A stretch of 43,514 nt of DNA, from contig CACZXZ010000013.1 of NCBI GenBank assembly GCA_902785325.1, positions 1 through 43,514 of the forward strand. The letters run 5' to 3'. The translations under genes were made by a program, and so were the position numbers. Below the pieces are notes generated by a model, which did no database searches, was not told the DNA's origin, and saw only the letters and a program-made list of their open reading frames with translations. Origin of the DNA: an uncultured Succinivibrio sp. Lineage in GTDB: Bacteria > Pseudomonadota > Gammaproteobacteria > Enterobacterales > Succinivibrionaceae. Positions 9,351 through 18,541 of this stretch are shown here, piece by piece (position 1 is the stretch's first letter; each line of letters opens with the position of its first letter).

Positions 9351-9379
9351 TTGCATTTATGCATTATTGTCTGTATAAT
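9351..9379 (+). promoter_or_regulatory. Strong sigma-70-type promoter of rplU-rpmA
   Basis: TTGCAT (9351-9356) and a perfect TATAAT (9374-9379) are separated by 17 bp. Transcription would start near 9386, leaving a leader of about 74 nt before rplU. Confidence 0.8.
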
Positions 9380-9421
9380 AATGCCCTATTATCGCCATAA
9401 GTGGCAAAGTTTTAATTGATT

Positions 9422-9454
9422 GCGGGAGCAGAACTCCTGCATTTAACTGGAGTT
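9422..9454 (+). promoter_or_regulatory. rplU leader with two mutually exclusive hairpins over the ribosome binding site
   Basis: gcgggag (9422-9428) can pair with ctcctgc (9434-9440) in a 7-bp stem with one G-U pair and a 5-nt loop. The same central bases, aactcc (9432-9437), can instead pair with ggagtt (9449-9454), which contains the Shine-Dalgarno sequence of rplU. The first structure frees the ribosome site and the second hides it. This is the layout of a translational switch, as in other ribosomal protein leaders; function is inferred. Confidence 0.45.
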
Positions 9455-9459
9455 TGAGC

Positions 9460-9771
9460 ATGTACGCAGTTATTTTTTGCGGCGGCAAGCAGCACAAGGT
9501 TTCCGAGGGCGACGTGCTAAGCGTTGAACTACTCGATGCCCAAGCTGGCAGCGATATCGAACTAGATAAAGTTCTATTAGTTTCAGATGGTACCAATATC
9601 AAAGTTGGTGCTCCATACTTAGAGGGTGCTAAGGTTACTGCTAAGGTTTTAGGCGCACACGGTGGTGACAAGATTAAGATTGTTAAATTCCGTCGTCGTA
9701 AGCACAGCCAGAAAGTTACCGGTCACCGTCAGTGGTATACCGATTTACAAATTACTGGTATTAATCAGTAA
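9460..9771 (+). CDS. rplU: 50S ribosomal protein L21
   Basis: The protein is 103 residues, as in E. coli. It starts [18 protein letters not shown] and contains the RNA-binding signature [15 protein letters not shown] followed by [11 protein letters not shown]. The start is ATG 9460, which matches the family; an in-frame TTG six bases upstream is disregarded. TGGAG stands seven bases before the ATG. rpmA follows after 17 bases in the same operon. Confidence 0.98.
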   Translation: MYAVIFCGGKQHKVSEGDVLSVELLDAQAGSDIELDKVLLVSDGTNIKVGAPYLEGAKVTAKVLGAHGGDKIKIVKFRRRKHSQKVTGHRQWYTDLQITGINQ

Positions 9772-9788
9772 TTAAGGAGAGCGATTAA

Positions 9789-10052
9789 ATGGCACACAAG
9801 AAAGCTGGTGGTTCCGTTCGTAACGGTCGTGATTCCCAGGCTCAACGTTTAGGCGTTAAAGCTTACGCTGGTGAGACTGTTTCTGCAGGTAGCATCATCG
9901 TTCGTCAACGTGGTACACACTTCCACGCAGGCGCAAACGTTGGTTTAGCAAAGGATGATTCATTATTTGCTAAGGCTGATGGTAAAGTTGCATTCGTAAC
10001 TCGTGGTTCAAAGAACCGCAAGTTCGTTGAGATTGTAACTGCTGCACAGTAA
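9789..10052 (+). CDS. rpmA: 50S ribosomal protein L27
   Basis: The protein is 87 residues. It begins [15 protein letters not shown] directly after Met, so the flexible N-terminal arm that reaches the peptidyl-transferase centre is present without the cleaved extension of Firmicutes. [15 protein letters not shown] and LFAKADGKV are family signatures. AAGGAGAG lies before the ATG. A terminator follows. Confidence 0.98.
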   Translation: MAHKKAGGSVRNGRDSQAQRLGVKAYAGETVSAGSIIVRQRGTHFHAGANVGLAKDDSLFAKADGKVAFVTRGSKNRKFVEIVTAAQ

Positions 10053-10075
10053 TTCTTTTTAAAGAATTCAAAAAG

Positions 10076-10099
10076 AGGCTCGCATAAGCGGGCCTTTTT
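10076..10099 (+). terminator. Terminator after rpmA
   Basis: aggctcgc (10076-10083) pairs with gcgggcct (10088-10095), eight bp with one G-U, around the loop ataa, and five T follow. It separates rplU-rpmA from obgE, which therefore depends on read-through or its own promoter. Confidence 0.85.
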
Positions 10100-10111
10100 A
10101 GTCTGTAATAA

Positions 10112-11311
<1,200 letters not shown>

Positions 11312-11313
11312 TT

Positions 11314-11796
11314 GTGGCAGATATTCAAATCATTGTAGCTTTATCTGACAATTTTGTAATAGGTTCAAAAGGTCAGATCCCATGGCACTTGTCAGAGGAT
11401 TTAAAGCACTTTAAAGCAATTACTACAGGTCACCCTGTAGTAATGGGTAGAAGAACTTTTGAATCTATTGGTAGAGTATTACCTAATAGACTTAACATCA
11501 TGGTAAGCAGTACTTTTGATAAAGAAGTAGAAGGCTTAGTAGTAGTTAAGTCTTTAGACGAAGCTATCAAACTTGTTGGAGATAAAACTCTAATGGTAAT
11601 TGGTGGCGCTCGTATGTATCAAGAAGCTTTACCTAAAGCTTCTACCTTACATTTAACTAGAATTAAAGCTACTGTAGAGGGAGACACTAAGTTCCCAGAC
11701 TTTACAGCCTATCCTTTTGAATTAAAGGATTCAGAAAAATTCCATTCTGACGCTTGTAACTTTGATTACGAGTTCCAAACTTGGGTTAGAAAATAG
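11314..11796 (+). CDS. folA: Dihydrofolate reductase
   Basis: The protein is 160 residues and a type I enzyme that reduces dihydrofolate with NADPH. Features seen are IIVALSDNFVIG at the start, IPWHLSEDLKHF with the active-site Asp, GHPVVMGRRTFESIG, PNRLNIMVSS and the MVIGGARMY nucleotide-binding motif. The start codon is GTG with AAGGGG upstream, overlapping the end of obgE, so the two genes form an operon. A terminator follows the stop. Confidence 0.96.
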   Translation: MADIQIIVALSDNFVIGSKGQIPWHLSEDLKHFKAITTGHPVVMGRRTFESIGRVLPNRLNIMVSSTFDKEVEGLVVVKSLDEAIKLVGDKTLMVIGGARMYQEALPKASTLHLTRIKATVEGDTKFPDFTAYPFELKDSEKFHSDACNFDYEFQTWVRK

Positions 11797-11802
11797 CCTT
11801 TC

Positions 11803-11837
11803 AAAATAAAGATTGTCGCAAGATGATCTTTATTTTT
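11803..11837. terminator. Bidirectional terminator between folA and the DUF4143 ATPase
   Basis: aaaataaagat (11803-11813) and atctttatttt (11826-11836) are exact reverse complements with a 12-nt loop. T-rich arms on both strands fit termination of both convergent genes. Confidence 0.7.
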
Positions 11838-11838
11838 A

Positions 11839-13188
11839 CTAGTCCACATTAGTGATCTTAACTTCTACCTTCAGATCTTTTACCGTTAAAGGTTTTAAAA
11901 ACATTACCATATACCATGGCAAATAAGTAATTTTACCTTTGGTTTCTAGATTTGCTTGGCAGAAAACATAACCTTTCTTTAAGTTCCAATCTTTTACCTC
12001 TAAGGCATGATCTAAGGCTGCGTGAGCTTGATAAGTTTTTCCTGATTTGATTTCTATAGGTAATACGCTACTTCCTTGTTGGAGTACAAAATCAAGCTCA
12101 CCTACAGTGCGTTTGTTTAAATACCTTAAAGCAAAGCCTTGAGCTACAAATTCTTTTGCAAAGACATTCTCTAGGATACTTCCCATATTTACAGATAAGT
12201 CTCCTTGCAGAATATCAAATTGAACATTCTCAAGACTCATGGCGCATAAAAGACCGCAATCTGACAAAAATAATTTAAACAGTCTACTTTGCTCGTTGAT
12301 TTTTAGTGGAATTTTAGGCTCTGTAAGGTTGTAACAGCATAGCGCTACACCTGCGACTTTAAGCCACATGAAAGCATCGTCATAGTCACGAAGCCTTGCT
12401 GTTTTGCTAATACTAGAGAGTTTAAATCTGCGATTTTTCTCATCTAATTGAGCAGGAATTTGCTCAAAAATATTGGTAACTTTTACTTTATTGTCTAAAG
12501 TGTATTTAGTGATATCTTGTCGGTACTGAGCTAAGATGTCTTTTTGTTTTTCTATTACTAATCCGATATCGTGGGTATCTACAAAGATCTTAACCACTTC
12601 AGGCATACCACCTACCACGATATAGTATCTAAAGAGATCTGACATAGTCTGGTGAATAGAGGCTGTGACTTTGGTGGTGGATTCAAAGCATTGTTTTAGA
12701 TAATCAAGAGTATTTGTGGTAATTGAGTTTGCAATGCAAAACTCCTCAAAATCCATAGGATACATTTGCAAAATTTGCTCAAAGCCTACAGGATAGGATG
12801 GTACTACTTTATAGTTAACGCCAAGCAGTGATCCTGATTCAATATAATCAAATCGTCCGTCCTCTACTAAAAACTTGATGGCAGTTCTTGCATTTGGACA
12901 TTCTTGGATTTCATCTAGAAAGATTAAAGATTTCTTTGGTACTAGCTTAGTGTGTAAAAAAGCAGACAAGTTTGCAATGATGGTATTTGCATCTAAATCA
13001 CCATCAAAAATTTGTGAGGCTTTAGGACTTGTTAAAAAATTGATCTCGTAAAAGTTCTCATAATACTGTTTTGCAAATTGCCTAACTAGATAGGTCTTTC
13101 CGATTTGTCTAGCACCAGTAATGAGTAGAGCTTTTTTATGAGGATTTGCTTTCCATTTTACTAGGGTTTCTAAAGCTTTTCTTTGCAT
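11839..13188 (-). CDS. AAA-type ATPase with C-terminal DUF4143
   Basis: The protein is 449 residues from ATG 13188, chosen because AAAGGT stands six bases before it. An in-frame ATG at 13227 lies inside an upstream repeat and lacks a ribosome site. Walker A is GARQIGKT at 25-32 and Walker B is SLIFLDEIQE with D92-E93. The C-terminal half has the DUF4143 layout, with a nuclease-like core ELDFV...PIEIKSGK at about 364-384. The family is widespread in host-associated anaerobes. Its function is not established; DNA or toxin-antitoxin-like roles have been guessed. It stands alone between folA and a transporter operon, suggesting acquisition. Upstream is an unusual four-copy promoter-like repeat. 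Confidence 0.85.
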   Translation of the reverse strand: MQRKALETLVKWKANPHKKALLITGARQIGKTYLVRQFAKQYYENFYEINFLTSPKASQIFDGDLDANTIIANLSAFLHTKLVPKKSLIFLDEIQECPNARTAIKFLVEDGRFDYIESGSLLGVNYKVVPSYPVGFEQILQMYPMDFEEFCIANSITTNTLDYLKQCFESTTKVTASIHQTMSDLFRYYIVVGGMPEVVKIFVDTHDIGLVIEKQKDILAQYRQDITKYTLDNKVKVTNIFEQIPAQLDEKNRRFKLSSISKTARLRDYDDAFMWLKVAGVALCCYNLTEPKIPLKINEQSRLFKLFLSDCGLLCAMSLENVQFDILQGDLSVNMGSILENVFAKEFVAQGFALRYLNKRTVGELDFVLQQGSSVLPIEIKSGKTYQAHAALDHALEVKDWNLKKGYVFCQANLETKGKITYLPWYMVMFLKPLTVKDLKVEVKITNVD

Positions 13189-13198
13189 AGTAAGACCT

Positions 13199-13324
13199 TT
13201 TATAAAATCAAAATTCACGTTATGCAATAGTAATATAGGTTAAATTTTCACGTTTTGCAAAAGAAATTTAGCTTGATATTCACGTTTTGCAATACAAATA
13301 GGAGCTAATTTTCACGTTTTGCAA
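13199..13324 (-). promoter_or_regulatory. Array of four phased promoter-like repeats before the DUF4143 gene
   Basis: The 14-bp unit ttcacgttttgcaa occurs at 13247-13260, 13279-13292 and 13311-13324, and with one change (ttatgcaa) at 13214-13227. Spacing is 33, 32 and 32 bp, about three helical turns. On the gene's strand each unit starts with a -35-like hexamer, TTGCAA or TTGCAT. A -10-like hexamer follows: TATAAA after 17 bp, TATATT after 17, TAAATT after 16 and TATTTG after 18. The second copy is best placed to yield a transcript that includes the ribosome site. The array may be tandem promoters, repressor or activator sites, or both. Confidence 0.6.
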
Positions 13325-13382
13325 AAGTTTCCCTTTTGCCGATTGAAGAAGATTATTGTTTTAGGAAAAATAAAAGGTCTGA

Positions 13383-13404
13383 AAGGGCAACTTTAGTTGC
13401 CCTT
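13383..13404 (-). terminator. Hairpin terminator after the IT-superfamily transporter
   Basis: aagggcaac (13383-13391) and gttgccctt (13396-13404) form a perfect 9-bp stem with a 4-nt loop, 12 bases past the transporter stop. The T-rich stretch on the minus strand starts a few bases later and is interrupted, so strength is uncertain. Confidence 0.6.
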
Positions 13405-13415
13405 AAAGATGTGTT

Positions 13416-14684
13416 TTATGCAGGAGTCCAGCCAAATACTAATAGGTAAACACCAAAACCTACTATAAAGCCAAATGGAATATGCCAACCATAACGAAGC
13501 CAGTTAACAAAGCTTCTAGCTTTATGGAACATATCGCAAATAGCCACACCTGCTGATGATCCAAACCAGATCATAGAGCCACCAAAGCCTACTGCATAGG
13601 AAATTAAAGCCCAATCGTAACCACCTTTTAAGAGGCATAATTGAGTAAGAGGGATGTTGTTAAATACTGAGGATACAAAGCCTATAACCATGGTTGATAG
13701 TACTGATGCATCAGGTACCGACTCAATAGGAACTAGTTGAGCGCAGAACACTAAGGTTACTAAGAATACAGTACTGTTGATAGAGGATAAGGCTTCTTTG
13801 AAGTTGATTTTAGTAAATAGTCTGCCAAGAAAAATAGCAAGCCAAATACCTAAAGCTGGGAACTCATAGAGGTAATTAAAGGTAATAGCACCTACCAAAA
13901 TCATGGCTACCACTAAAAGCTTAGCCTTATCAATTGCAGTGTTGTCATTAGGATCAATGCTGATTTGGCAGTACTTTTGCTGTTGGCGTGAGGCAAAGAA
14001 ACCTACAATACAAATGGCAATGAATGCAGGTAAAAAGGCATCAGCAAGAAGCAAAGGATCTTTACCTGACAACCAAATTAAAGTAGTGGTTGTATCTCCA
14101 ACTACTGAGCCTGCGCCACCTGCGTTTGAAGCAGCGCAAATAGCTGCCACATAACCTATGTGTACTTTACCTTTGTATAATGCCATTGCAATAGAGCCAC
14201 CAATCATAGCGGCAGCGATATTATCTAGGAAGGTACTTAGTACAAATATAACTATTAGTAAAACAAAACTACCTATGGCGCTATTTGGTAGAAACTTTGG
14301 AATAAGAGTTGGGGCTTTAGAATTTTCAAAGATGTTTGCAAGTAAGCTAAAACCTGGCAACATCAAAGCAAGATTTAAGTAAGTATTCCAAGAGCCTGCA
14401 ACATAGTCTCCTGTTGCAGTATGAAAACCAAATAAGGTTTTGATAACGGAAAAGCCTTCTACAAATTCGTATTTGTAAAAGCATAAAGCTAGCATGCCAA
14501 GCACAGCTACATGCATAGTTTTATTGTAAAAAATAGCAATACCCACTAGCATGATGCCAAAGATAAGCATCTCATAGCGAATAGAGAAGAAGGTTTGAGT
14601 AGTGATAAGACTGTCACTTGCAAAACTCGTGTTAAAAAGCATATCACCTAAGGCAAGTAGCAGTATCCAAAAGATCTTAATCAT
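13416..14684 (-). CDS. Ion-transporter superfamily permease (NhaD/citrate-transporter type)
   Basis: The protein is 422 residues with roughly 11-12 hydrophobic segments. Two conserved polar stretches stand out: FLDNIAAAMIGGSIAM at about 152-167 and SNAGGAGSVVGDTTTTLIW at about 187-205. These resemble the discontinuous transport-site helices of the NhaD, ArsB and citrate transporters; NhaD proteins exchange sodium for protons. The substrate cannot be decided from the sequence. A second half-site appears near VFNNIPLTQL. The ATG overlaps the stop of the upstream six-helix membrane gene (TAATG), so the two are translationally coupled and probably work together. Confidence 0.75.
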   Translation of the reverse strand: MIKIFWILLLALGDMLFNTSFASDSLITTQTFFSIRYEMLIFGIMLVGIAIFYNKTMHVAVLGMLALCFYKYEFVEGFSVIKTLFGFHTATGDYVAGSWNTYLNLALMLPGFSLLANIFENSKAPTLIPKFLPNSAIGSFVLLIVIFVLSTFLDNIAAAMIGGSIAMALYKGKVHIGYVAAICAASNAGGAGSVVGDTTTTLIWLSGKDPLLLADAFLPAFIAICIVGFFASRQQQKYCQISIDPNDNTAIDKAKLLVVAMILVGAITFNYLYEFPALGIWLAIFLGRLFTKINFKEALSSINSTVFLVTLVFCAQLVPIESVPDASVLSTMVIGFVSSVFNNIPLTQLCLLKGGYDWALISYAVGFGGSMIWFGSSAGVAICDMFHKARSFVNWLRYGWHIPFGFIVGFGVYLLVFGWTPA

Positions 14685-15328
14685 TACTTAGGATCCTCCT
14701 CATCTGAATGTGCCTTTGAGGAAGTATTCTCTTGAGGAGTGGAGATTAACACAGTAGGTGCATCATAGTAGCTTTCGTGTCTATCAAGTCTTTGAATCCA
14801 CAACCAAAAGCCTAAAGCAATATAGTGTGCAAAGAGAATTCTTGTGGCTAATAGTGAGTAGTCTGTAAAGGAGAAAATGATTATCACAAGCATTGCCACT
14901 ATTGGTCCAATTGCCCAAGAGCATAAGCTTAAGCATTCTTTTGAACCAGCTCTTGCAACAGCTACTTGGCGGTTAAAGTTCTCATAGAAAAAGACTGCTA
15001 AAGCTCCAAAGAAAATGAGTAAGCCTACAAAGTACATGGCGATATTCAAAGCTAAACTTATGAAGAGTATGCCAATCATCAGCACTAAAATATCGTGCTC
15101 ATAAATGGCTTTAGCACCATATTTAGGTACTAGATAACGGATGAGTAGAATTGAGACTGCAGAAAAAAGTACCCAGAACACAGCTACTAAAGCAGCAAAG
15201 AAAGTTTGCTCTTGAGAAAAGAAACTTGCATAAAACTGAATGCTTGCAAGAATAGCAATCAAGCTTCCTGAGCAAATATAGCCTACCGACATAAACATCA
15301 ATTTGTCTTTTAAAGATTGAGTATCCAC
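14684..15328 (-). CDS. Six-helix inner-membrane protein, resembles half of an MFS transporter
   Basis: The protein is 214 residues with six hydrophobic segments at about 17-37, 42-67, 78-96, 97-116, 136-154 and 157-178, then a charged cytoplasmic tail of about 36 residues. The loop after helix 2 (RYLVPKYGAKAIYEHD) is weakly like MFS motif A, and the layout fits one MFS half; this is only a resemblance. No family is firmly recognised. The start is GTG 15328 with AAGGA upstream. Its stop overlaps the start of the NhaD/citrate-type permease, so it may be a partner or accessory subunit of that permease. Confidence 0.6.
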   Translation of the reverse strand: MDTQSLKDKLMFMSVGYICSGSLIAILASIQFYASFFSQEQTFFAALVAVFWVLFSAVSILLIRYLVPKYGAKAIYEHDILVLMIGILFISLALNIAMYFVGLLIFFGALAVFFYENFNRQVAVARAGSKECLSLCSWAIGPIVAMLVIIIFSFTDYSLLATRILFAHYIALGFWLWIQRLDRHESYYDAPTVLISTPQENTSSKAHSDEEDPK

Positions 15329-15525
15329 CTTAATTGTCCTTTTTGTAGTTAATTTGAAATGTCAGATTTATTATGACGGATTTGTAAACTAAAATGTTAG
15401 TTTTTGAGAAAAATTATGAGTTTGTGCTTTTTTAGTGCAAAAAACATGCTTACTAAGACAAAAAAGCTTGGCTTTAAAATTAGAGTTATTGTTTGAATTA
15501 GAAAGAAAATTTGAAGGAATATAAT

Positions 15526-15560
15526 CAAAAAGGTAAAGGCTTTAGGCCTTTACCTTTTTG
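15526..15560 (-). terminator. Terminator after apaH
   Basis: A 15-bp perfect stem (15526-15540 with 15546-15560) has a 5-nt loop and a five-base T stretch in the 3' arm on the minus strand. It starts four bases past the apaH stop and separates it from the next minus-strand operon. Confidence 0.8.
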
Positions 15561-15563
15561 AGA

Positions 15564-16421
15564 CTAATCGATATGCACTTTAGATTTTACGGAGAATTTC
15601 TCACCGCTTTGAGTGCAATAGCAGGTAAGCTCATTACCCCATACACAACCTGTGTCTAGTGCGATGATGTTTTTAACATTGCACTGTCCGTTTAGGGCAG
15701 CCCAGTGACCGAAGATCACTCTATAGGGAATAGAGTTATATAAAAATTGAGGGCAGAATTTAAACCAAGGGTATAAAGACTCCTCTGATGCTTGCGAAAC
15801 AGAGCAGTTAGAGTGACCATAATCTAAGTTAATGCCATCTTTAGTAAGTCTCATCCGAGTAAAGGCGCTTAGGATAAAACGCCAAAGAGGAAGATCTGAT
15901 TTTTTTAAATCCTCTGTGCAGGCATCTGGTTTGTCGCCATACATATTAGATAAAAGTATCATTCTGTCTATTGGATCTTGCATCAACTTAAAGATTAAGT
16001 TTGAGTATTCGTGAGCTTGATTAAGTCCCCATTTTGGGTAAATACCTGCGTGACTTACGATAAACTTCTGTTCATGATTTACGTAAAGTAGTGGCAAACT
16101 TAAATAAAACTCTAAGATTTGTGGTAGCAAATTAGATTGTAATAAAGGCTCTAATCTGTCGCGGTGTTTAGCTTTATGTACCCCATAGGCTACAGCTAGA
16201 AAGTTTAAATCGTGATTGCCAAGCACTGCATGAAGGGAATTTGGATTAGTCTTTTTTAAATTGAGTAAATACTCAAGAGTTTCAAGTGGTTTAGGACCAC
16301 GACCAATCAGATCACCTGTTAACACTAAGTTGTCTAATTTTGGGTTAAAGTTAACCTTTTCTAGTAATTTTATAAATTCGTCAAAACAACCGTGTAGATC
16401 GCCAAAAACGTATGTGGACAT
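15564..16421 (-). CDS. apaH: Diadenosine tetraphosphatase (symmetrical)
   Basis: The protein is 285 residues, close to the family's 280. It splits Ap4A into two ADP and, in E. coli, also removes Np4 caps from RNA. All phosphoesterase metal motifs are visible: GDLHG at 7-11, GDLIGRGP at 36-43, GNHD at 68-71, SHAG, FGHWA and the family-specific DTGCVWG near the C-terminus. It stands alone here, not with ksgA or apaG as in E. coli, and is divergent from dnaG with 154 bases between. Confidence 0.93.
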   Translation of the reverse strand: MSTYVFGDLHGCFDEFIKLLEKVNFNPKLDNLVLTGDLIGRGPKPLETLEYLLNLKKTNPNSLHAVLGNHDLNFLAVAYGVHKAKHRDRLEPLLQSNLLPQILEFYLSLPLLYVNHEQKFIVSHAGIYPKWGLNQAHEYSNLIFKLMQDPIDRMILLSNMYGDKPDACTEDLKKSDLPLWRFILSAFTRMRLTKDGINLDYGHSNCSVSQASEESLYPWFKFCPQFLYNSIPYRVIFGHWAALNGQCNVKNIIALDTGCVWGNELTCYCTQSGEKFSVKSKVHID

Positions 16422-16575
16422 GGGGAGATCTATAACTCCAAAAATGATTGTGTAAAAATAATTTTAGTTAAAGTTCCTTTTTTGCTATTTTAGCGAAAAT
16501 AAATTATTTAGATCCACAAATAATGTAAAGCTTTTAGATAGAATAGAAGAAAAATTTTAAGAATAGAGTATTCTC

Positions 16576-18408
16576 ATGCCATTAATTAAAAAGAGCTTTA
16601 TTTCAGAGCGTTTAATACCAAATGTAGCTATAGAAAGGCTAATCAGTCAGTATGTAGATCTTAAAAAGTCAGGATCTAACTATTCATGTTGTTGTCCGTT
16701 CCATGCTGAAAAAAGTCCTTCCTTTGTAGTAAGTCCATCTCGCCAAATGTTTAATTGCTTTGGCTGTCATGTACATGGCAATGCCATTGACTTTTTAATG
16801 AAGTACAAGAATTTAGGCTTCGTGGATGCGGTTGAGGAATTAGCTCAATATGCAGGCTTGCAAGTTGAGTACGAGGAAGGTACTACAAAAAGCCAGGCAG
16901 AGCTAGATAAATATAAGCACTACTACGATTTAATGGATAGATGTGCTGCTTTATACACAAAAGTCTTAAATTCCCCTGAAGGTAAAGTAGGTTTAGATTA
17001 TTTTAAAGATAAGCGTGAGTTGTCAGAGAAGACTATTGTCGAAGCTCGTTTAGGCTTTGCACCTAAAGATCCTAAATTTTTAATCAATAATCTTTGCAAA
17101 ACATCTCAAGATAGGCAGGCTTTAATTGATTTAGGCATGTTAATCAAAGGTGATTACGGTATTCGCTCTATGTATCGTAATCGCGTGATGATCCCTATTT
17201 TTGATAAAAAGGGTAGAGTCATAAGCTTTGGTGGCAGAACCATGGGCGACGATAAGCCTAAATACATGAACACCAAAGAGACAATCATCTACAAAAAGCG
17301 CAATGAGTTATTTGGTTTATATGAGGCGCTTAAAGCTAATAACAATAGACCACCTAGAATTGTAATCGTAGAAGGTTACATGGATGTTATTGCGCTAAGG
17401 CAAGCTGGGTGTACCTTTGCTGTAGCTTCTTTAGGTACAGCAACTACTAAAGAGCAATTGCAAGAAATCTTTAGATACACAGATAAAGTAGTATGCTGTT
17501 ATGATGGTGATAGTGCTGGTCGTCATGCAGCTTGGCATGCTTTAGAGACCGTAACTCCTATTCTTAAAGACGGTAAAGAGATCTCCTTTGCCTTCCTACC
17601 ACCAGAGCATGATCCTGATTCTTTAGTAAGAGCTCAAGGTTTATCAAGCTTTATTCATTATCTTGATAAGGCGATGGGCTATAGTGAGTTCTTAATTTTA
17701 CAAATTGCTCATAACTATGACATTACTGATACTAATGGTTTGTCTACCATGTTAAATGATGCCATAGTCCATATTAAAAACATTCCACTGCCAGCGGTGC
17801 AACAAGTAGCTTTAGCAATTTTGTCAAAAGCTACAAACATAAGTCAGGAAATGATTTATGAAACCTTTAAAAACACTAAGTTAGATACAAGAAAAGATCT
17901 AGCTTATAAAGAGCCAAAAGAAGATCTAAAAAAAGGTAATTCAAGCGATCTTTTAAAGACTCCAATGCGTCGTTTGATGGCTTTTATTATTCAACAGCCT
18001 ACAGTGGTGGCAAGTGTCTACCAAAGCTTTGCTTTAGATACCTTTTTATCCCTTTGCAAACGCTTAAATATCAAAGGTAGTGAGGTATTAGAGCAATTAT
18101 TAGATATCGTAATTAACAAGCACGGAATTACTCCTGCTAATATCATTGAAATTACTCGTGATACTAATCTTGAGAATGTAGTAAGAACTTTAATGGAAGC
18201 ACCATTAAATCTAACTGCTACAGGAGCTGCTAAAGAGTTACCTTTAGTAGATAGAATTGAAGTGTTATCAGAGATTTTAACTCAAGTTTTGCAAAAGCCT
18301 TATAAAGAGAAAGCTAACGATTTAAAGCTTAAGATGGATCAGGGAAATTTGTCGGCATTAAAGGAATATACCGCTATTCAAAAAGAAATTTTAAGCTCGG
18401 ATCAATAG
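16576..18408 (+). CDS. dnaG: DNA primase DnaG
   Basis: The protein is 610 residues, slightly longer than E. coli's 581. It makes RNA primers at the fork. The zinc-binding CHC2 module is seen (C40, H43, C61, C64 in CPFH and CFGC), then the RNA polymerase core. The TOPRIM part has VEGYMDV near residue 263 and YDGDSAGR. The C-terminal helicase-binding domain is divergent. The usual macromolecular synthesis operon is broken: neither rpsU nor rpoD is adjacent, though tRNA-Ile2, which lies near rpoD in E. coli, follows directly. The ribosome site before the ATG is weak. Confidence 0.96.
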   Translation: MPLIKKSFISERLIPNVAIERLISQYVDLKKSGSNYSCCCPFHAEKSPSFVVSPSRQMFNCFGCHVHGNAIDFLMKYKNLGFVDAVEELAQYAGLQVEYEEGTTKSQAELDKYKHYYDLMDRCAALYTKVLNSPEGKVGLDYFKDKRELSEKTIVEARLGFAPKDPKFLINNLCKTSQDRQALIDLGMLIKGDYGIRSMYRNRVMIPIFDKKGRVISFGGRTMGDDKPKYMNTKETIIYKKRNELFGLYEALKANNNRPPRIVIVEGYMDVIALRQAGCTFAVASLGTATTKEQLQEIFRYTDKVVCCYDGDSAGRHAAWHALETVTPILKDGKEISFAFLPPEHDPDSLVRAQGLSSFIHYLDKAMGYSEFLILQIAHNYDITDTNGLSTMLNDAIVHIKNIPLPAVQQVALAILSKATNISQEMIYETFKNTKLDTRKDLAYKEPKEDLKKGNSSDLLKTPMRRLMAFIIQQPTVVASVYQSFALDTFLSLCKRLNIKGSEVLEQLLDIVINKHGITPANIIEITRDTNLENVVRTLMEAPLNLTATGAAKELPLVDRIEVLSEILTQVLQKPYKEKANDLKLKMDQGNLSALKEYTAIQKEILSSDQ

Positions 18409-18437
18409 TTGACGTTCAAAGTGTGAACATGTAAAAT
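18409..18437 (+). promoter_or_regulatory. Promoter of tRNA-Ile2
   Basis: TTGACG (18409-18414) begins right after the dnaG stop and is followed after 17 bp by TAAAAT (18432-18437). The spacer contains the small palindrome gttca-aagtg-tgaac. Transcription would start just before the tRNA. Confidence 0.75.
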
Positions 18438-18450
18438 ACCACTCCGATGT

Positions 18451-18527
18451 GGCCCATTAGCTCAGTTGGTTAGAGCAAACGACTCATAATCGTTGGGTCT
18501 CCCGTTCAAGTCGGGAATGGGCCACCA
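18451..18527 (+). tRNA. ileX: tRNA-Ile2 (anticodon CAU, lysidine type)
   Basis: A complete 77-nt cloverleaf with encoded CCA is seen: acceptor GGCCCAT/ATGGGCC, D arm, anticodon stem AACGA/TCGTT around loop CTCATAA, and T loop TTCAAGT. The CAT anticodon could mean Met or Ile2. The C4-G69 and C5-G68 acceptor pairs and the TTCAAGTC T loop match E. coli ileX rather than elongator tRNA-Met, so TilS would convert C34 to lysidine to read AUA. Its place next to dnaG agrees with the ileX location near rpoD in E. coli. Confidence 0.85.
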
Positions 18528-18541
18528 CCTAGTCTTAAATC

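Noticed and set aside
13214-13324. CRISPR array
   Set aside because: The repeats are only 14 bp and the spacers 18-20 bp, and no cas genes are near. The layout fits promoter or operator sites better.
15416-15496. 26-codon plus-strand ORF upstream of the membrane operon
   Set aside because: It has only a weak ribosome site, no promoter and no recognisable features, in AT-rich DNA where such frames are expected by chance.
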